A stretch of 64,000 nucleotides of DNA from Bin5 sp965218625 (GCA_965218625.1 CBDCLG010000009.1:248001-312000); one strand, 5' to 3'; counted from the stretch's first letter, positions 1-9,546 are shown. Translations and numbers: made by a program. Notes: a model not told the origin generated them from the sequence alone.

Positions 1-1
1 T

Positions 2-784
2 CACCGCTCTATGGAACGGGCCGGTTACTCACCGATGCAGCCGCTCACACCCGAGGAGTACGCGCGCGGCATGGAACCGGTTGATTTCTCCATCGTGTTT
101 GGTATCACCGCTACGCAGTCCGGCGTTCGAGTGCCGAACGAGTTCACGGCGGAATGGGTTGGGCACGACCCAACCAAGCGCATCGGTTTCATGACGTTAG
201 ATGTCTTTGATGGCGGGTCGATTGAGGAAATGCAGCGCGCCAAGGAGGACTTGGGGTTGCGCGGCATCAAGCTATATCCCACATCACACCCGTTTAACCC
301 GGCGGACACGACGGTCTTTCCCCTCTACGCGGCTGCCCAGCGTCTCCAATTGCCCATCCTGTTCCACATGGGCACGTCGCCCGGCTCGAAGGACGTGACC
401 GAGTATAGCCATCCGCTGCTCATTGACAAGGTGGCGCGATCCTTTCCCGATCTGAAGATGGTCATCGCGCACTTGGCTCACCCCTGGCAGCGTGAGACGG
501 CCATCGTCGTCCGCAAGCAGCCGAACGTGTTCACAGACGTTTCAGCGCTGTGGGTACGTCCGTGGGCGGGTCTGCAAGCATTGATCCTCTGTCTCGAATG
601 GGGAGTGTCCGACAAGCTGCTGTTCGGTTCTGATTTCCCGTTCTGGACCCCGCAGGAGGGCATGGACAAGTTGAGGCGGCTCAACGAACAGGTAGCGGGA
701 ACACCGTTGCCTCACCTGCCGGACGAAATGATTGAGGGCATCATCCATCGCGATTCGCTCGCCTTGCTCGGGCTCGACAATTGA
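2..784 (+). CDS. Amidohydrolase family protein, 3' part (5' end off the window)
   Basis: C-terminal part of a TIM-barrel metal-dependent hydrolase of the amidohydrolase_2 type. The frame is open to the left edge, so the true start is probably outside. Visible landmarks are a GIKLYP strand (about residue 87), the metal/substrate strand FHMGTSPG, the MVIAHLAHPW strand, and the closing LLFGSDFPFWTP motif, whose Asp is the usual catalytic metal ligand. Members hydrolyse or decarboxylate small cyclic or aromatic acids; the substrate here is unknown. The next gene, a dehydrogenase, starts 44 bp downstream, suggesting one catabolic transcript. Confidence 0.85.
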   Translation, partial: HRSMERAGYSPMQPLTPEEYARGMEPVDFSIVFGITATQSGVRVPNEFTAEWVGHDPTKRIGFMTLDVFDGGSIEEMQRAKEDLGLRGIKLYPTSHPFNPADTTVFPLYAAAQRLQLPILFHMGTSPGSKDVTEYSHPLLIDKVARSFPDLKMVIAHLAHPWQRETAIVVRKQPNVFTDVSALWVRPWAGLQALILCLEWGVSDKLLFGSDFPFWTPQEGMDKLRRLNEQVAGTPLPHLPDEMIEGIIHRDSLALLGLDN

Positions 785-828
785 GGCGTGGTCAGTGAAC
801 GAGGCGTGCAGGCTCTCGGCAGGAGCTG

Positions 829-1830
829 ATGATGAAGGCAGCTGTTTGGCACGATTTCAACGACATGCGCATAGAAGAGTTGCCGCGGCCGGAGATTGGG
901 CCCGGTGAGATACTGGTAGACGTGCGGGTTGCGCAGCCCAGCATCACCGACGTGGAATTCCTGAGTGGCATGTTGGGAGACGAATGGACGATCTATTCGC
1001 GCCACCAGATGCCAGACGTGTTTGGCCACGAATTCAGCGGCGACGTCGTAGAGGTCGCTGGGGACATCACCGGTCTGAAGAAAGGTGATCGAGTGGGAGC
1101 CTTTCTGGGCGGCAATCACCGCGCTTTCGCTCAGTTCATGGCCATCGCAGCCGACCAACTCATCCGATTGCCCGACAATCTGACTTACAATGAGGGCGCC
1201 TGCATCCAGCCGCTGGCCGGCTGCATCAGTGTGGTCAAGCGAGCTCCAGTCCGGCTGGGCGACACGGTTGTTGTCGTTGGCCAAGGGGTGATGGGTTTAG
1301 GTTGCCTGCAAGCCTTTCATGCCGCCGGCGCTGGACGGGTCTTCACCACAGATGTACGCCCCGAAGCCTTGGAACTGTCTCACGAATTAGGAGCTGATGA
1401 GGCCATCGACGCGTCGAAAATGGACCCGGTGCGGCGAGTACGGGAACTGACCGAGGGAGCTGGGGCTGATATCGTGGTCGAATGCGCCGGAGGTAAGCCC
1501 GAGGTTGGCTTGGCCGGAACGAGTTCCGTGGAACAGGCGCTGGCTATGGTACGCCGCGGGGGGACCGTGTGCTTGGTGGCCTTCTACCAGGGATCGCTGA
1601 CGCTGGACATGCACGCCCTGCGACAGACGGACGCGCAAATTATCATTGGCGGTGCCCGGGTGCCGCCTGAGGCGGAGCGAGTTGCGGCGCTAGTGGCCGC
1701 GGGGCGAATTCGCTTGGCGCCGACCGTGACACATGTGCTCAAAGGTCTGGAGGGCCTGCCAGAGGCCTTTGCCATTATGGCGAATAAGGCTGAACGTCAA
1801 GCTATTCAAGCTCAGGTTGAGCTTGAATAA
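829..1830 (+). CDS. Medium-chain (MDR) alcohol dehydrogenase-like protein lacking zinc-ligand cysteines
   Basis: 333-residue MDR-superfamily oxidoreductase, probably NAD(P)-dependent. An AGGAG box precedes ATG 829. The N-terminal GroES-like domain has the GHEFSGDVVE motif, and the Rossmann domain starts with VVVVGQGVMGLG (GxGxxG) followed by an Asp for NAD. The expected catalytic-zinc Cys near residue 38 is replaced (VRVAQPSITDVEF), and the four-Cys structural-zinc lobe is absent from the GAFLGGNHRAFAQF stretch. It may therefore be a zinc-independent member or have altered chemistry. It follows an amidohydrolase, so it plausibly oxidises an alcohol from the same route; the substrate is unknown. 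Confidence 0.85.
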   Translation: MMKAAVWHDFNDMRIEELPRPEIGPGEILVDVRVAQPSITDVEFLSGMLGDEWTIYSRHQMPDVFGHEFSGDVVEVAGDITGLKKGDRVGAFLGGNHRAFAQFMAIAADQLIRLPDNLTYNEGACIQPLAGCISVVKRAPVRLGDTVVVVGQGVMGLGCLQAFHAAGAGRVFTTDVRPEALELSHELGADEAIDASKMDPVRRVRELTEGAGADIVVECAGGKPEVGLAGTSSVEQALAMVRRGGTVCLVAFYQGSLTLDMHALRQTDAQIIIGGARVPPEAERVAALVAAGRIRLAPTVTHVLKGLEGLPEAFAIMANKAERQAIQAQVELE

Positions 1831-2125
1831 GGTGAGGAAGTTAACCTTCACGGAGATTTTGCGTCTGCCTGATCTTGTTAGCCCGCACTTCTTGAGGCGA
1901 GCCAGACTTTTAGAGGTAGCGAACTGCTAGCAAATGCAATCGCTGTTCAAGTCGAGTTCGCACTCTAGGTTCCGTTGACATTTCAGAAGAATGTTCAAAG
2001 AGGCGACAATTGCAAGCTGCCTGAAAGCAGTCTGGACTCTGATTCACCTGATTCTCGTCAACGAAGCCCACCTCGGGAGCCAGCGCCGTTCATCATGTCC
2101 ATCATGTCAATCAGAAAAATCAAAG
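1831..2125. other. Intergenic region with no gene seen
   Basis: About 295 bp between the MDR gene and the promoter of the sugar operon. Just after the stop codon, 1832-1851 (GTGAGGAAG-TTAA-CCTTCAC) can form a short imperfect hairpin that may end the upstream transcript. A TTGACA hexamer at 1975-1980 has no good -10 partner. No convincing coding frame is present. Confidence 0.4.
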
Positions 2126-2154
2126 TTCAGACAAATGTCAACGAGCCCTAATCT
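2126..2154 (+). promoter_or_regulatory. Candidate sigma-70 promoter of the carbohydrate operon
   Basis: TTCAGA (2126-2131), a 17-bp spacer, then TAATCT (2149-2154). It lies about 70 bp upstream of the first GHL10 gene, the first gene of a same-strand run to 10788. Match and position support it; both hexamers deviate from consensus. Confidence 0.4.
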
Positions 2155-2223
2155 ATTGAGTTGTTAAGAGTTCTCCCGCCACATAGCAGCTGCTCACGAC
2201 GCAAAACGCGAAAGGAGCAAACG

Positions 2224-3417
2224 GTGGATTCTAAGAACGGTATCGATTTGGCTCTCTGGTGCGGTGTGGGTGGGTTGTACTTTGAGTCCTTTTACGAGAA
2301 GGACATCGGTACCTTTGTCGAAAAATGTGCAGAGGCCGGTGTTACGAGATTGATACCTTCCTTTTATATCAGCCCGGTGAAGAGTCATCGCTGGCTTATT
2401 CGTCATCTGGAAGTCGAAGCTGCGTACGAACCGTATCAGTATGGCGAGAGAAGCCCATTGAAAGTCTTGGTCAGACATGCTCATGATTGTGGCTTGGAAG
2501 TCCATCCACATGTCCCCTTGGGGACCGAAGGCGGCTGGATGCGCGTTTCGCCCGTCGGAGAACTGGGCGTTTTTGCGCGCATGAGCAAGTTCGCTAGAGA
2601 TCACCCCGAATACTGGACAAAGACCCAAGATGGGAGAGGTTGGCTAGATGTCAATCGGCGCGAGAAGCTCGCTGGCTCGCCGGGGATAGGATTGTTTCCG
2701 GGGACTGGCTTCATCAGTTTGGCATTTCCCGAAGTTCGGGAATACGCGAGGTCGTTGTTCATTGAGTATGTTCAGGACTATGGCGTAGACGGCGTACAGC
2801 TGGAGTTTATCATTCCGCCAACTGATGATCGAGGGTCTTACCTCTTGGGGTATGACGAGCCGGCGATGACCGCTTTTGAAGGGAAATACGGGCAAGACCC
2901 GCGGGAAATCGATAATTCTGACGACAGTTGGATGCGGTTCAGGGCCGGATATTTCACCCAGTTCGTCAGGGAATTGAGAGAAGCCCTTTCAAAGCCAGGA
3001 GCGGACGTTGAACTCTCGGTGGCAACTGAAGCCGCGGACGGCATATTCAACGAGCCAAGCCGCGCCTATAAAATGATGTTTGACTGGCCTACCTGGGTTG
3101 AAGAGCAACTCATAGACGTACTATACCCTAGATTCTGGCTGACCCCGCCGATGTGGTGGCCGGTAGCGCCTCCTAAGGTAGCCGAAGAACTCTCGACCAT
3201 CAAGAAGCAGATCGGTGACAAGTGTCAAGTAATTGCCGGTCTGGTCTGTCTTGGTGGGAACGACAATATAGCCGAGTTGACAGAGCGGGCAGCAGGAGCC
3301 GCGCTCGACGAAGGGGCCGATGGTCTGGGCGTCTACAGAGCCGATGCGGTCGAGGCATTCGGCTTGTGGGGGATGCTTGAAAACCTAAGCTCGGCAGATG
3401 CCCGCCAAGTTTCATAG
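2224..3417 (+). CDS. GHL10-like TIM-barrel glycosidase-family protein, copy 1
   Basis: 397-residue protein starting at GTG 2224, chosen because AAAGGAG lies at 2211-2217 and the start aligns with the downstream paralogue. It resembles the family-10-like glycosyl hydrolase (GHL10) group: an N-terminal DLALWCGVGG strand, a central SLAFPEVREYARSLF helix, and DYGVDGVQLEFI, matching the typical DGIhlDyi strand of that family. No signal peptide is visible, so it should be cytosolic. It is followed 29 bp later by a clear paralogue and then by a CUT1 sugar transporter, suggesting action on the imported glycan. The precise substrate is unknown. Confidence 0.7.
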   Translation: MDSKNGIDLALWCGVGGLYFESFYEKDIGTFVEKCAEAGVTRLIPSFYISPVKSHRWLIRHLEVEAAYEPYQYGERSPLKVLVRHAHDCGLEVHPHVPLGTEGGWMRVSPVGELGVFARMSKFARDHPEYWTKTQDGRGWLDVNRREKLAGSPGIGLFPGTGFISLAFPEVREYARSLFIEYVQDYGVDGVQLEFIIPPTDDRGSYLLGYDEPAMTAFEGKYGQDPREIDNSDDSWMRFRAGYFTQFVRELREALSKPGADVELSVATEAADGIFNEPSRAYKMMFDWPTWVEEQLIDVLYPRFWLTPPMWWPVAPPKVAEELSTIKKQIGDKCQVIAGLVCLGGNDNIAELTERAAGAALDEGADGLGVYRADAVEAFGLWGMLENLSSADARQVS

Positions 3418-3446
3418 CCTTTTTCGATATGCAGAAGGAGGGCGAA

Positions 3447-4652
3447 TTGAGTTCAGGAAAGGGTGCTGATCTGGGCCTTTGGTGTGGTGTCGCCGGTTCG
3501 TGGATGGGCTTGTATGAACCGCAGCACGAGCAGGACGTGGTCAAGTTCGTCGAAAAATGTGCAAAGGTGGGTGTCACAAAACTACTGTGTGCCTATTATA
3601 CCGCCCCGGTCAGGAGCCATCGCTGGGTTTTTCGTCTTCCGGGAGTCGAGGCGCCCTACGAACGTTACGGGTACGGTGAAAAAAGTGCCTTGAGCGCCTT
3701 GGTGAAGCACGCCCATGGGCACGGCATTGAAGTCCATCCCTTTGTTGCCGTGGGCCATCAAGGCTGGTGGCGCCCACACCCGGAATCGGCACTGCGCGAG
3801 TTCTTACCGATCCTTCACTTGAGCAAATTTGCCAGCGACAATCCAGCTTACTTTTCGAAAACACGTGAGGGAAAGAGTTGGCTGGACATTGACCGACGCC
3901 AGCGGCTAACAGGATACCCGGGAGTAGGATTGTTGAGCCTGGCCTATCCCGAGGTTCGAGAATACTTCACGTCGCTGTGTGTAGAGTTCGTTCAGGACTA
4001 CGGCGTTGATGGTGTGCAGTTGGAATTCATCATTCCGCCGACTGATGAGCAAGGGTTCTGCCTCTTGGGGTATGACGAGCCTGCAATGACTGCTTTTAGA
4101 ACGGAATACGGGCAAGACCCGCGGGAGATCGACAGTTCTGACGAGAATTGGATGCGCTTCAGGGCAGGTTATGTTACGCAGTTCATCAGGGAACTGAAGC
4201 AAGCCCTTTCAAACCTGGAGGCAGATGTTGAGCTCTCGCTACAAACCGAGGCCACCGGAAGCACGTTCAGCGAACCGGCCTCTGCCTACAAACTGATGTT
4301 TGATTGGCCCGCCTGGGTTGAGGAAAAACTCTTCGATGTATTGTACCCCAGGTTTTGGCTCTCGAACCCGGCTTGGTGGTCAATAGCGCCGACCGACATC
4401 GCGGCCGAGCTCTCGTCCATCAAGCGGCAGGTCGGGGACCGATGTAGAGTGGTTACCGGTTTAGCTATTGTCGGTGGGCGGGAGGATATGGGTTGGAGTG
4501 AAGACATAGCCAGGCTGGTTGAGCGCGAAGCAATGGCGGCGCTGGAAGCCGGGGTCGATGGGGTTGCCATACACCGGTCTGAGTTCGTCGAGGGATTGGG
4601 CTTATGGGGAATGCTTGCGAACATAAGCTCGTCCGAGCCCGTAGAGGACTGA
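3447..4652 (+). CDS. GHL10-like TIM-barrel glycosidase-family protein, copy 2 (TTG start)
   Basis: 401-residue tandem paralogue of the preceding protein. The best start is TTG 3447, with AAGGAGGG at 3435-3442; this aligns its N-terminus (SSGKGADLGLWCGVAG) with copy 1. An ATG at 3429 is in frame but has no ribosome site at a sensible distance. It keeps LSLAYPEVREYFTSL, DYGVDGVQLEFIIPPTDE, YGQDPREID and the tryptophan-rich WLSNPAWW segment. The N-terminal half differs most, with extra residues after GSWMGLYEP and in the WWRPHPESALREF loop. Duplicate copies in one operon suggest distinct substrates or a heteromer (inference). No signal peptide. Confidence 0.7.
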   Translation: MSSGKGADLGLWCGVAGSWMGLYEPQHEQDVVKFVEKCAKVGVTKLLCAYYTAPVRSHRWVFRLPGVEAPYERYGYGEKSALSALVKHAHGHGIEVHPFVAVGHQGWWRPHPESALREFLPILHLSKFASDNPAYFSKTREGKSWLDIDRRQRLTGYPGVGLLSLAYPEVREYFTSLCVEFVQDYGVDGVQLEFIIPPTDEQGFCLLGYDEPAMTAFRTEYGQDPREIDSSDENWMRFRAGYVTQFIRELKQALSNLEADVELSLQTEATGSTFSEPASAYKLMFDWPAWVEEKLFDVLYPRFWLSNPAWWSIAPTDIAAELSSIKRQVGDRCRVVTGLAIVGGREDMGWSEDIARLVEREAMAALEAGVDGVAIHRSEFVEGLGLWGMLANISSSEPVED

Positions 4653-4764
4653 GAAAGGGGGGATGCGAATTACACAAAAGGTTTGTAGTTCTTTTCTTGG
4701 ACAGAGGAGGGAGATAGCCATGGGTGTGAGAACAGGAAAGAACGGAAAACCAAGGAGGAATGAG

Positions 4765-6099
4765 ATGACAAAGAAGATGAGCCGCCGCAAGTTTCTTTCC
4801 ATGGCAACGGGAACCGCTGGAGCGATCGGTCTGGCTGCTTGTGTCGCCCCGGGGCCGGGTATGGAGCCGGTTAGCTCGGCCGAGGGGGTCGCAGAGTTGC
4901 AACCCTATGACTTGACGTGGTGGCACTGCTTTACCGGGCCTGTAGGAGTAGTCCTTGAGGAGCTGGTGGACAAGTACAATGACGAAAATGAGGTAGGCAT
5001 CTCGGTGAATCAGGAGGTCATCGAGTGTGCCATTCTTCAGACCAAAATCCTGTCTTCATGGGCTGCCGGCAAGCCCCCGGACGTCATCCACCATAGCGCG
5101 GCGCACGTGAACTTGTATGGGCGAAAGGGGCTGATCGAACCGCTTGCGGACCTGCTGGTGGACCAAGGCCTCGACATGGACGACTTCTTCCCCGAGATGC
5201 TGGCACTGGGGTCCTTTGCGGACACCGTCTACGGCATGCCCACGACTGGCAACGTCTACGGCCTTGTGATGAACGCTGACTACCTTAGCGAGGCAGGGCT
5301 TGACGTCAACGACTCCCCGACAGATAGGGCTGGCTTCGTCGAGTGGTGTCAGACGCTCACCCAAGGCGAGGGAGACAACATGAGCGTGGCCGGGTATGGC
5401 GTAACCACCTCCGGTGGTCCCCCGTCCCTGGCTTGGGGTACGGTACTGATGCAAAATGGCGGCAGCATCATGGCTGAAGACGGGACCAAGTCTGCCTTCA
5501 ACAACGAGGCTGGCATAGACGCGGCCCAATGGATCCTGGATGTCTTCGACAAGCACAAGATTGGCAACAAGAATTTTTCCTTTTGGGACAATGTTCCTCA
5601 GTTTGAGGCCGGCGCGATCGCAGTCATGATCGATTCTCCCCGCTGGTACAAACATTGGACATCACAAGGGATGAATCTTGAGGTAGCCATTCTGCCGCAA
5701 ATCGGGAGCGAACGAAATGCGAATTGGCTCGACATGTGGCACCTGATGCTCATCAAGAATGACGACAGGAGCCGAGTGCTGGCCGGGGCGCACTTCCTGA
5801 AAGCCTTCTCGGACTTCCTCGGGGACCGGCTGGAGGAGATGGGGATTATCCCTCCACGGGAGTCACAGATCGGGTCGTTCCAGGATCCGAAGATGCAGCC
5901 ATTCATGGACTCGATCCAATTCGGAGTCGTACAGCCGACAACGCCGGGTGCGGAGTGCTTGAACTGGTACCAACTTCCGGGCTGCTTCCCCTATTTGGAC
6001 ACGATATGGTCGGGTGAGTCAACTATCGAGGATGCTCTCGGCGCATTCGAGGCCGATCTTAACCGGCGGATCAGGGACGGTTGGCTCGATGCAGGCTAA
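4765..6099 (+). CDS. Sugar ABC transporter substrate-binding lipoprotein (CUT1)
   Basis: 444-residue extracytoplasmic solute-binding protein family 1 member. ATG 4765 is preceded by AAGGAGG at 4752-4758; ATG 4720 is an in-frame alternative. The N-terminus carries a twin-arginine-like SRRKFLS motif, a hydrophobic stretch and the lipobox LAAC with Cys26, so the mature protein should be a lipid-anchored receptor. The body has the ligand-binding pattern LTWWHCFTGP, AAGKPPDVIHHS, YGMPTTGNVYGLVMN and the aromatic C-terminal WSGES region. It is followed by two CUT1 permeases. The nearby sialidase-like, GHL10 and dehydratase genes suggest the ligand is an oligosaccharide or sugar acid. Confidence 0.88.
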   Translation: MTKKMSRRKFLSMATGTAGAIGLAACVAPGPGMEPVSSAEGVAELQPYDLTWWHCFTGPVGVVLEELVDKYNDENEVGISVNQEVIECAILQTKILSSWAAGKPPDVIHHSAAHVNLYGRKGLIEPLADLLVDQGLDMDDFFPEMLALGSFADTVYGMPTTGNVYGLVMNADYLSEAGLDVNDSPTDRAGFVEWCQTLTQGEGDNMSVAGYGVTTSGGPPSLAWGTVLMQNGGSIMAEDGTKSAFNNEAGIDAAQWILDVFDKHKIGNKNFSFWDNVPQFEAGAIAVMIDSPRWYKHWTSQGMNLEVAILPQIGSERNANWLDMWHLMLIKNDDRSRVLAGAHFLKAFSDFLGDRLEEMGIIPPRESQIGSFQDPKMQPFMDSIQFGVVQPTTPGAECLNWYQLPGCFPYLDTIWSGESTIEDALGAFEADLNRRIRDGWLDAG

Positions 6100-6443
6100 G
6101 CCTTGAAACGAGAAGCGGGACGGATCAGTATCGTTAGCTCGTGAGGACAAGAGCCGGGCTTTCTCGTTCTTTGACCATGTATCTCGTACAAGAGTGGCAG
6201 GCCTTTTCAGAGGCAATAACCCGGAATGTCGGGCTTCAGGTAAGCAGAACGTAGATATGCCAGAACGGTCTGCTGGCAACGAGGGTGAGGTATTGCAGGG
6301 CGCAAAGAGCATCTGTCGGCAATACCTCACTCTTGAGCCCGGTTGGCGCTTACATCGCAGGCGTAGGCCGCACAAGAAACTGGAATGTCCCGTGCGCATC
6401 AGACGAGAGGGCTACTATCGAGACGACAGACAAGCCAGAGGCC
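6100..6443 (+). other. Gap between binding protein and permease with a long inverted repeat
   Basis: 344 bp without a convincing gene. AACGAGAAGC at 6107-6116 can pair imperfectly with GCTTTCTCGTT at 6159-6169, leaving a loop of about 42 nt. A stem here would fit the known pattern in which binding-protein messages are stabilised relative to downstream permease messages. The permease frame stays open back to 6285, but the encoded residues do not look like a permease N-terminus. Confidence 0.35.
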
Positions 6444-7346
6444 ATGAGCAGCACTAGGGTGGCGAGTTCCCTCCCTGGAAGTAGAAAAAAGATCGAGATA
6501 AGTGGGTACGCGTTTGTGTCGGCGCATGCGATCCTCTTCACCCTCTTTTGGCTCTTGCCCATAGGCGCTGCCGTCCTGATCAGCTTTACCAGATGGGGAA
6601 TAATAGACACGCCCAAGTGGGTGGGAATTAGCAACTATAAAGAGTTGGTGGGCGACCCCTTCGTTTGGAGAGCCTTACGTGTATCCCTGGCATACACCAT
6701 CATCGCAGTTCCGCTGCAACTTGGCCTGAGTCTACTGATGGCCCTGTATGTAAATCGAAGATTGGTAGGCAGCACCCTGGCGCGGCTTGTCTTTTTTGCG
6801 CCCTGGGTTCTATCCGCTTCGATCGTGGGCATGACTTGGTTGTGGATTATGTCACCTGGTCATGGCGTGCTCGGCTATTACCTGACACAGGTGGGTGTGG
6901 AGAAGGATATCAATTGGCTCGGAAACCGCAACATCGTTTTGTTCTCTATCGCCATGGTGGCAGCCTGGTGGCAGTCCGGGTTCGGCATGATTATCTATCT
7001 GGCGGCACTGCAGGACATTCCTCAGGCGTTGTATGACGCTGCCGCTATCGATGGGGCCAGCCTGTGGCAGAGGTTGTGGCACATTACCTGGCCTATGCTG
7101 GCGCCGGCGACCAGTTTTGTGCTGATTGTCAACACGATTGCGGCTATGCGCGTAATCGCCTTGCCGATGATGATGACCCGGGGCGGTCCAGGTGTGGCGA
7201 GTACAACGCTTCTCTTCAAGGTATGGTGGACAGGGTTCGTCCAGAACAGGATGGGATATGCATCAGCCCTTTCCGTCGTCGTATTCCTTTTCATCTTTGT
7301 GATTGCGCTGGCTGAGCTCCGGCTTGTGCGCCAAAGAATCGAATAG
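6444..7346 (+). CDS. Sugar ABC transporter permease, MalF/UgpA type
   Basis: 300-residue inner-membrane permease with six predicted hydrophobic segments. The start is taken at ATG 6444, just before MSSTRVASS, because the preceding in-frame residues are polar and unlike the family. The cytoplasmic EAA loop AAAIDGASLWQRLWHITWPMLAP (about residues 206-228) is the contact site for the ATPase. It pairs with the following permease 23 bp downstream. No ATPase gene lies in this operon, so a shared MsmK/UgpC-type ATPase elsewhere must energise it. Confidence 0.88.
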   Translation: MSSTRVASSLPGSRKKIEISGYAFVSAHAILFTLFWLLPIGAAVLISFTRWGIIDTPKWVGISNYKELVGDPFVWRALRVSLAYTIIAVPLQLGLSLLMALYVNRRLVGSTLARLVFFAPWVLSASIVGMTWLWIMSPGHGVLGYYLTQVGVEKDINWLGNRNIVLFSIAMVAAWWQSGFGMIIYLAALQDIPQALYDAAAIDGASLWQRLWHITWPMLAPATSFVLIVNTIAAMRVIALPMMMTRGGPGVASTTLLFKVWWTGFVQNRMGYASALSVVVFLFIFVIALAELRLVRQRIE

Positions 7347-7369
7347 GGATAGATTTTGAGGTTGTTAGA

Positions 7370-8218
7370 ATGATCTGGCGCATCGGTGGAAGGCGCTTTA
7401 GTTTAGCAGACATAATGACCTGGCTCCTGGGGATGGGGTGGGTCTTTATGTGGATGATTCCTCTGGCCTGGATGCTATCCACCTCGTTCAAGCCCCGAGA
7501 TCAGATTCTGACCAAAGTCCCACAGTGGGTGCCCCAGGATTTTACCTGGTGGAATTACCAAACAGTATTTGAGGAACCCATGCTAAGGTGGTTCTGGAAC
7601 AGCTTGGTCGTTTCCGTAATCACCACTCTGCTGATGCTCCTGGTGGCTTCAACGGCTGGATACGCTTTGGCCCGCATCGAGTTTCCGGGACGAGGTGGCC
7701 TGTTTACCACATACCTGATGGCCATGATCATTCCTTTTGAAGTGCTGGCGGTTCCGTTGTATCTGATGTTTGCCTACTTTAATCTCACCGACACTTACTT
7801 CTCGCTGATTATGCCGATGGCGTCCGGCTCTTTTGCGGTTTATCTGTTTCGACAATTTTTCTACGCACTGCCCAGCGAATTGGAAGATGCGGCGATGATA
7901 GACGGCTGCGACAGGCTTGGTGTATTCCTGAGAATCGTCTTGCCCCTGGCTAGGCCCGTCATTGTGGCGTCTACCATCATCGTCTTTACGGCGAGTTGGA
8001 ACAACTGGCTATGGCCTTTGCTGACCATCAGCAGCGATGCCTCCAGGACAGTGACAATTGGTGTTCTGCAGTTTGGCGCGTTTACGGGGGGAATGACGAG
8101 GGTATATTGGGGGGTGGTCATGGCCGCCGCGACAGTTGCGGTCCTACCGATTATCATCCTGTTTGTCTTCTTGCAAAGGTATTTCGTGCAGGGAGTATCG
8201 CAAACAGGCATTCGCTAG
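7370..8218 (+). CDS. Sugar ABC transporter permease, MalG/UgpE type
   Basis: 282-residue partner permease of the CUT1 importer. The N-terminal membrane segment is followed by the family-typical MLSTSFKPRDQIL and FTWWNYQTVFEEP. The EAA loop AAMIDGCDRLGVFLRIVLPLA lies at about residue 183, and the chain ends LQRYFVQGVSQTGIR. A fragment with the same C-terminal pattern lies at 13.4-13.7 kb, so a second transporter of this type once existed in the region. It is translated as part of the GHL10-SBP-permease operon. Confidence 0.88.
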   Translation: MIWRIGGRRFSLADIMTWLLGMGWVFMWMIPLAWMLSTSFKPRDQILTKVPQWVPQDFTWWNYQTVFEEPMLRWFWNSLVVSVITTLLMLLVASTAGYALARIEFPGRGGLFTTYLMAMIIPFEVLAVPLYLMFAYFNLTDTYFSLIMPMASGSFAVYLFRQFFYALPSELEDAAMIDGCDRLGVFLRIVLPLARPVIVASTIIVFTASWNNWLWPLLTISSDASRTVTIGVLQFGAFTGGMTRVYWGVVMAAATVAVLPIIILFVFLQRYFVQGVSQTGIR

Positions 8219-8325
8219 CAAGTGATTCACGAATTGGAAGGCCGGCGCGTCGCTCTGAGGTTTGCGACAGCTTGCCACTTCTTTGTCCGCCTTGTAAGTA
8301 GCAAGAGAACTTGGAGGCACGGATC

Positions 8326-9546
8326 ATGATAGGCAAAGAATCTATCGCGAACGTCATGACGATTGGGCACGCCGCAAATGCAGTCGAACTCCCAGATGGC
8401 CGGCTGTTTGTCAATTGGTACGTCGCCAGCTACGAAGGGGCTGAGGATCAGCGGATTGCGTGCGCGGTGAGAAACCTGGACGGAACGTGGCAGCCTACCC
8501 ACGTCCTGATTGGGGCCGGTTTTGATTTCGACGGGACGCGGTGGACACCTGAAATCGGGGTGCCGGTTCTGCGACCCGACGGTGATCTTGACTTTTATTT
8601 CGGTGCAGTGCCGCAGGAAAACTTCGGAATGATTCAAGACCGCCGGTCGTTCGTAATCAAGACTGGCGCTGCCTGGCTGGCGGAACTGCCTGTTGCGTTC
8701 ACGGTACCGCTTTGGCGAAGAGGCATTGGCATTAGCGCCACCTTTTTTTCCCGACTTACGGAAAGTTCACCCGGTGTCTTTGAGGCGGCGCAGCCGCAAC
8801 GGCTGCCGCTGGACGAGCGGGAAAGCGGCAAGTGGGTTCTCCCGTTTACCCCACCTCTGAAGCTGAAGAGTGGACGATGGGTGTTCGCCTATACGGTGGG
8901 TTTGGATCCGCCGGCCATACAGGAATACCGCTGCCGGTTTCTAGTGTCTGATGAGAATCAGAAAAACTGGCAAGTGCGGGGAGATATTTGGGCTGAGCGG
9001 GGGGTCGCTGAACCGGTTGTCGCGCAGCTGTCGTCGGGAGACATTCTGTGCTACATGCGCGGGGCATCCGGGCAGGGCGCCACTGACATAGAGGTGCAGA
9101 TGCACGCCTGGAGGGCGGTATCCTCGGATGAATGTAAGACCTTTTCCGAACCGGTTCAAACCAACCTCAGGAATCCGGATTCCAGCGTACATATCGCCAT
9201 TAGCAATACCTCCGGCCGTCTAGTCATCGTATACAATGACAGTTATGGTCAAAGAACGCCCCTGAGCGTAGGGGTCTCTAAGGACGAAGGCAAGACCTTT
9301 CGCGTGAGAGATATTGAGATATCCGATGGAGGGTTCGCCTATCCGAAGCTTCTGCAGACCAGGGATGGAATATGGCACTTGTTCTATTCCTACAAGTACG
9401 CCTGGATTGAGCACGCTTGGTTTGAAGAAGATTGGCTGGAAGGGGGCAGGGACGTGATCGGTTTGCGATCGGAGCCGTTTCCGCCGCCGCCTCCAAAGCC
9501 CCCTTATCCTAGCGACATGTATCTACAGGACTTCGAAGATGACTAA
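8326..9546 (+). CDS. Sialidase-like (BNR-repeat) propeller protein
   Basis: 406-residue protein with the exo-alpha-sialidase/BNR beta-propeller pattern. The start at ATG 8326 is fixed by GGAGG at 8313-8317. Asp-box-like repeats are visible (SDENQKNW, SSDECKTF, SKDEGKTF), and the loop EPVVAQLSSGDILCYMRGA matches the family pattern of a catalytic Glu and arginine-triad residue. No signal peptide is seen, so it would act in the cytosol on an imported product. It lies 107 bp after the permease and 21 bp before a sugar-acid dehydratase-like gene. The exact glycoside is unknown; many such proteins are annotated simply as sialidase family. Confidence 0.78.
   Translation: MIGKESIANVMTIGHAANAVELPDGRLFVNWYVASYEGAEDQRIACAVRNLDGTWQPTHVLIGAGFDFDGTRWTPEIGVPVLRPDGDLDFYFGAVPQENFGMIQDRRSFVIKTGAAWLAELPVAFTVPLWRRGIGISATFFSRLTESSPGVFEAAQPQRLPLDERESGKWVLPFTPPLKLKSGRWVFAYTVGLDPPAIQEYRCRFLVSDENQKNWQVRGDIWAERGVAEPVVAQLSSGDILCYMRGASGQGATDIEVQMHAWRAVSSDECKTFSEPVQTNLRNPDSSVHIAISNTSGRLVIVYNDSYGQRTPLSVGVSKDEGKTFRVRDIEISDGGFAYPKLLQTRDGIWHLFYSYKYAWIEHAWFEEDWLEGGRDVIGLRSEPFPPPPPKPPYPSDMYLQDFEDD

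Noticed and set aside
1975..1980. TTGACA as a promoter -35 for the sugar operon
   Set aside because: No acceptable -10 hexamer 16-18 bp downstream; the 2126-2154 pair is better placed.
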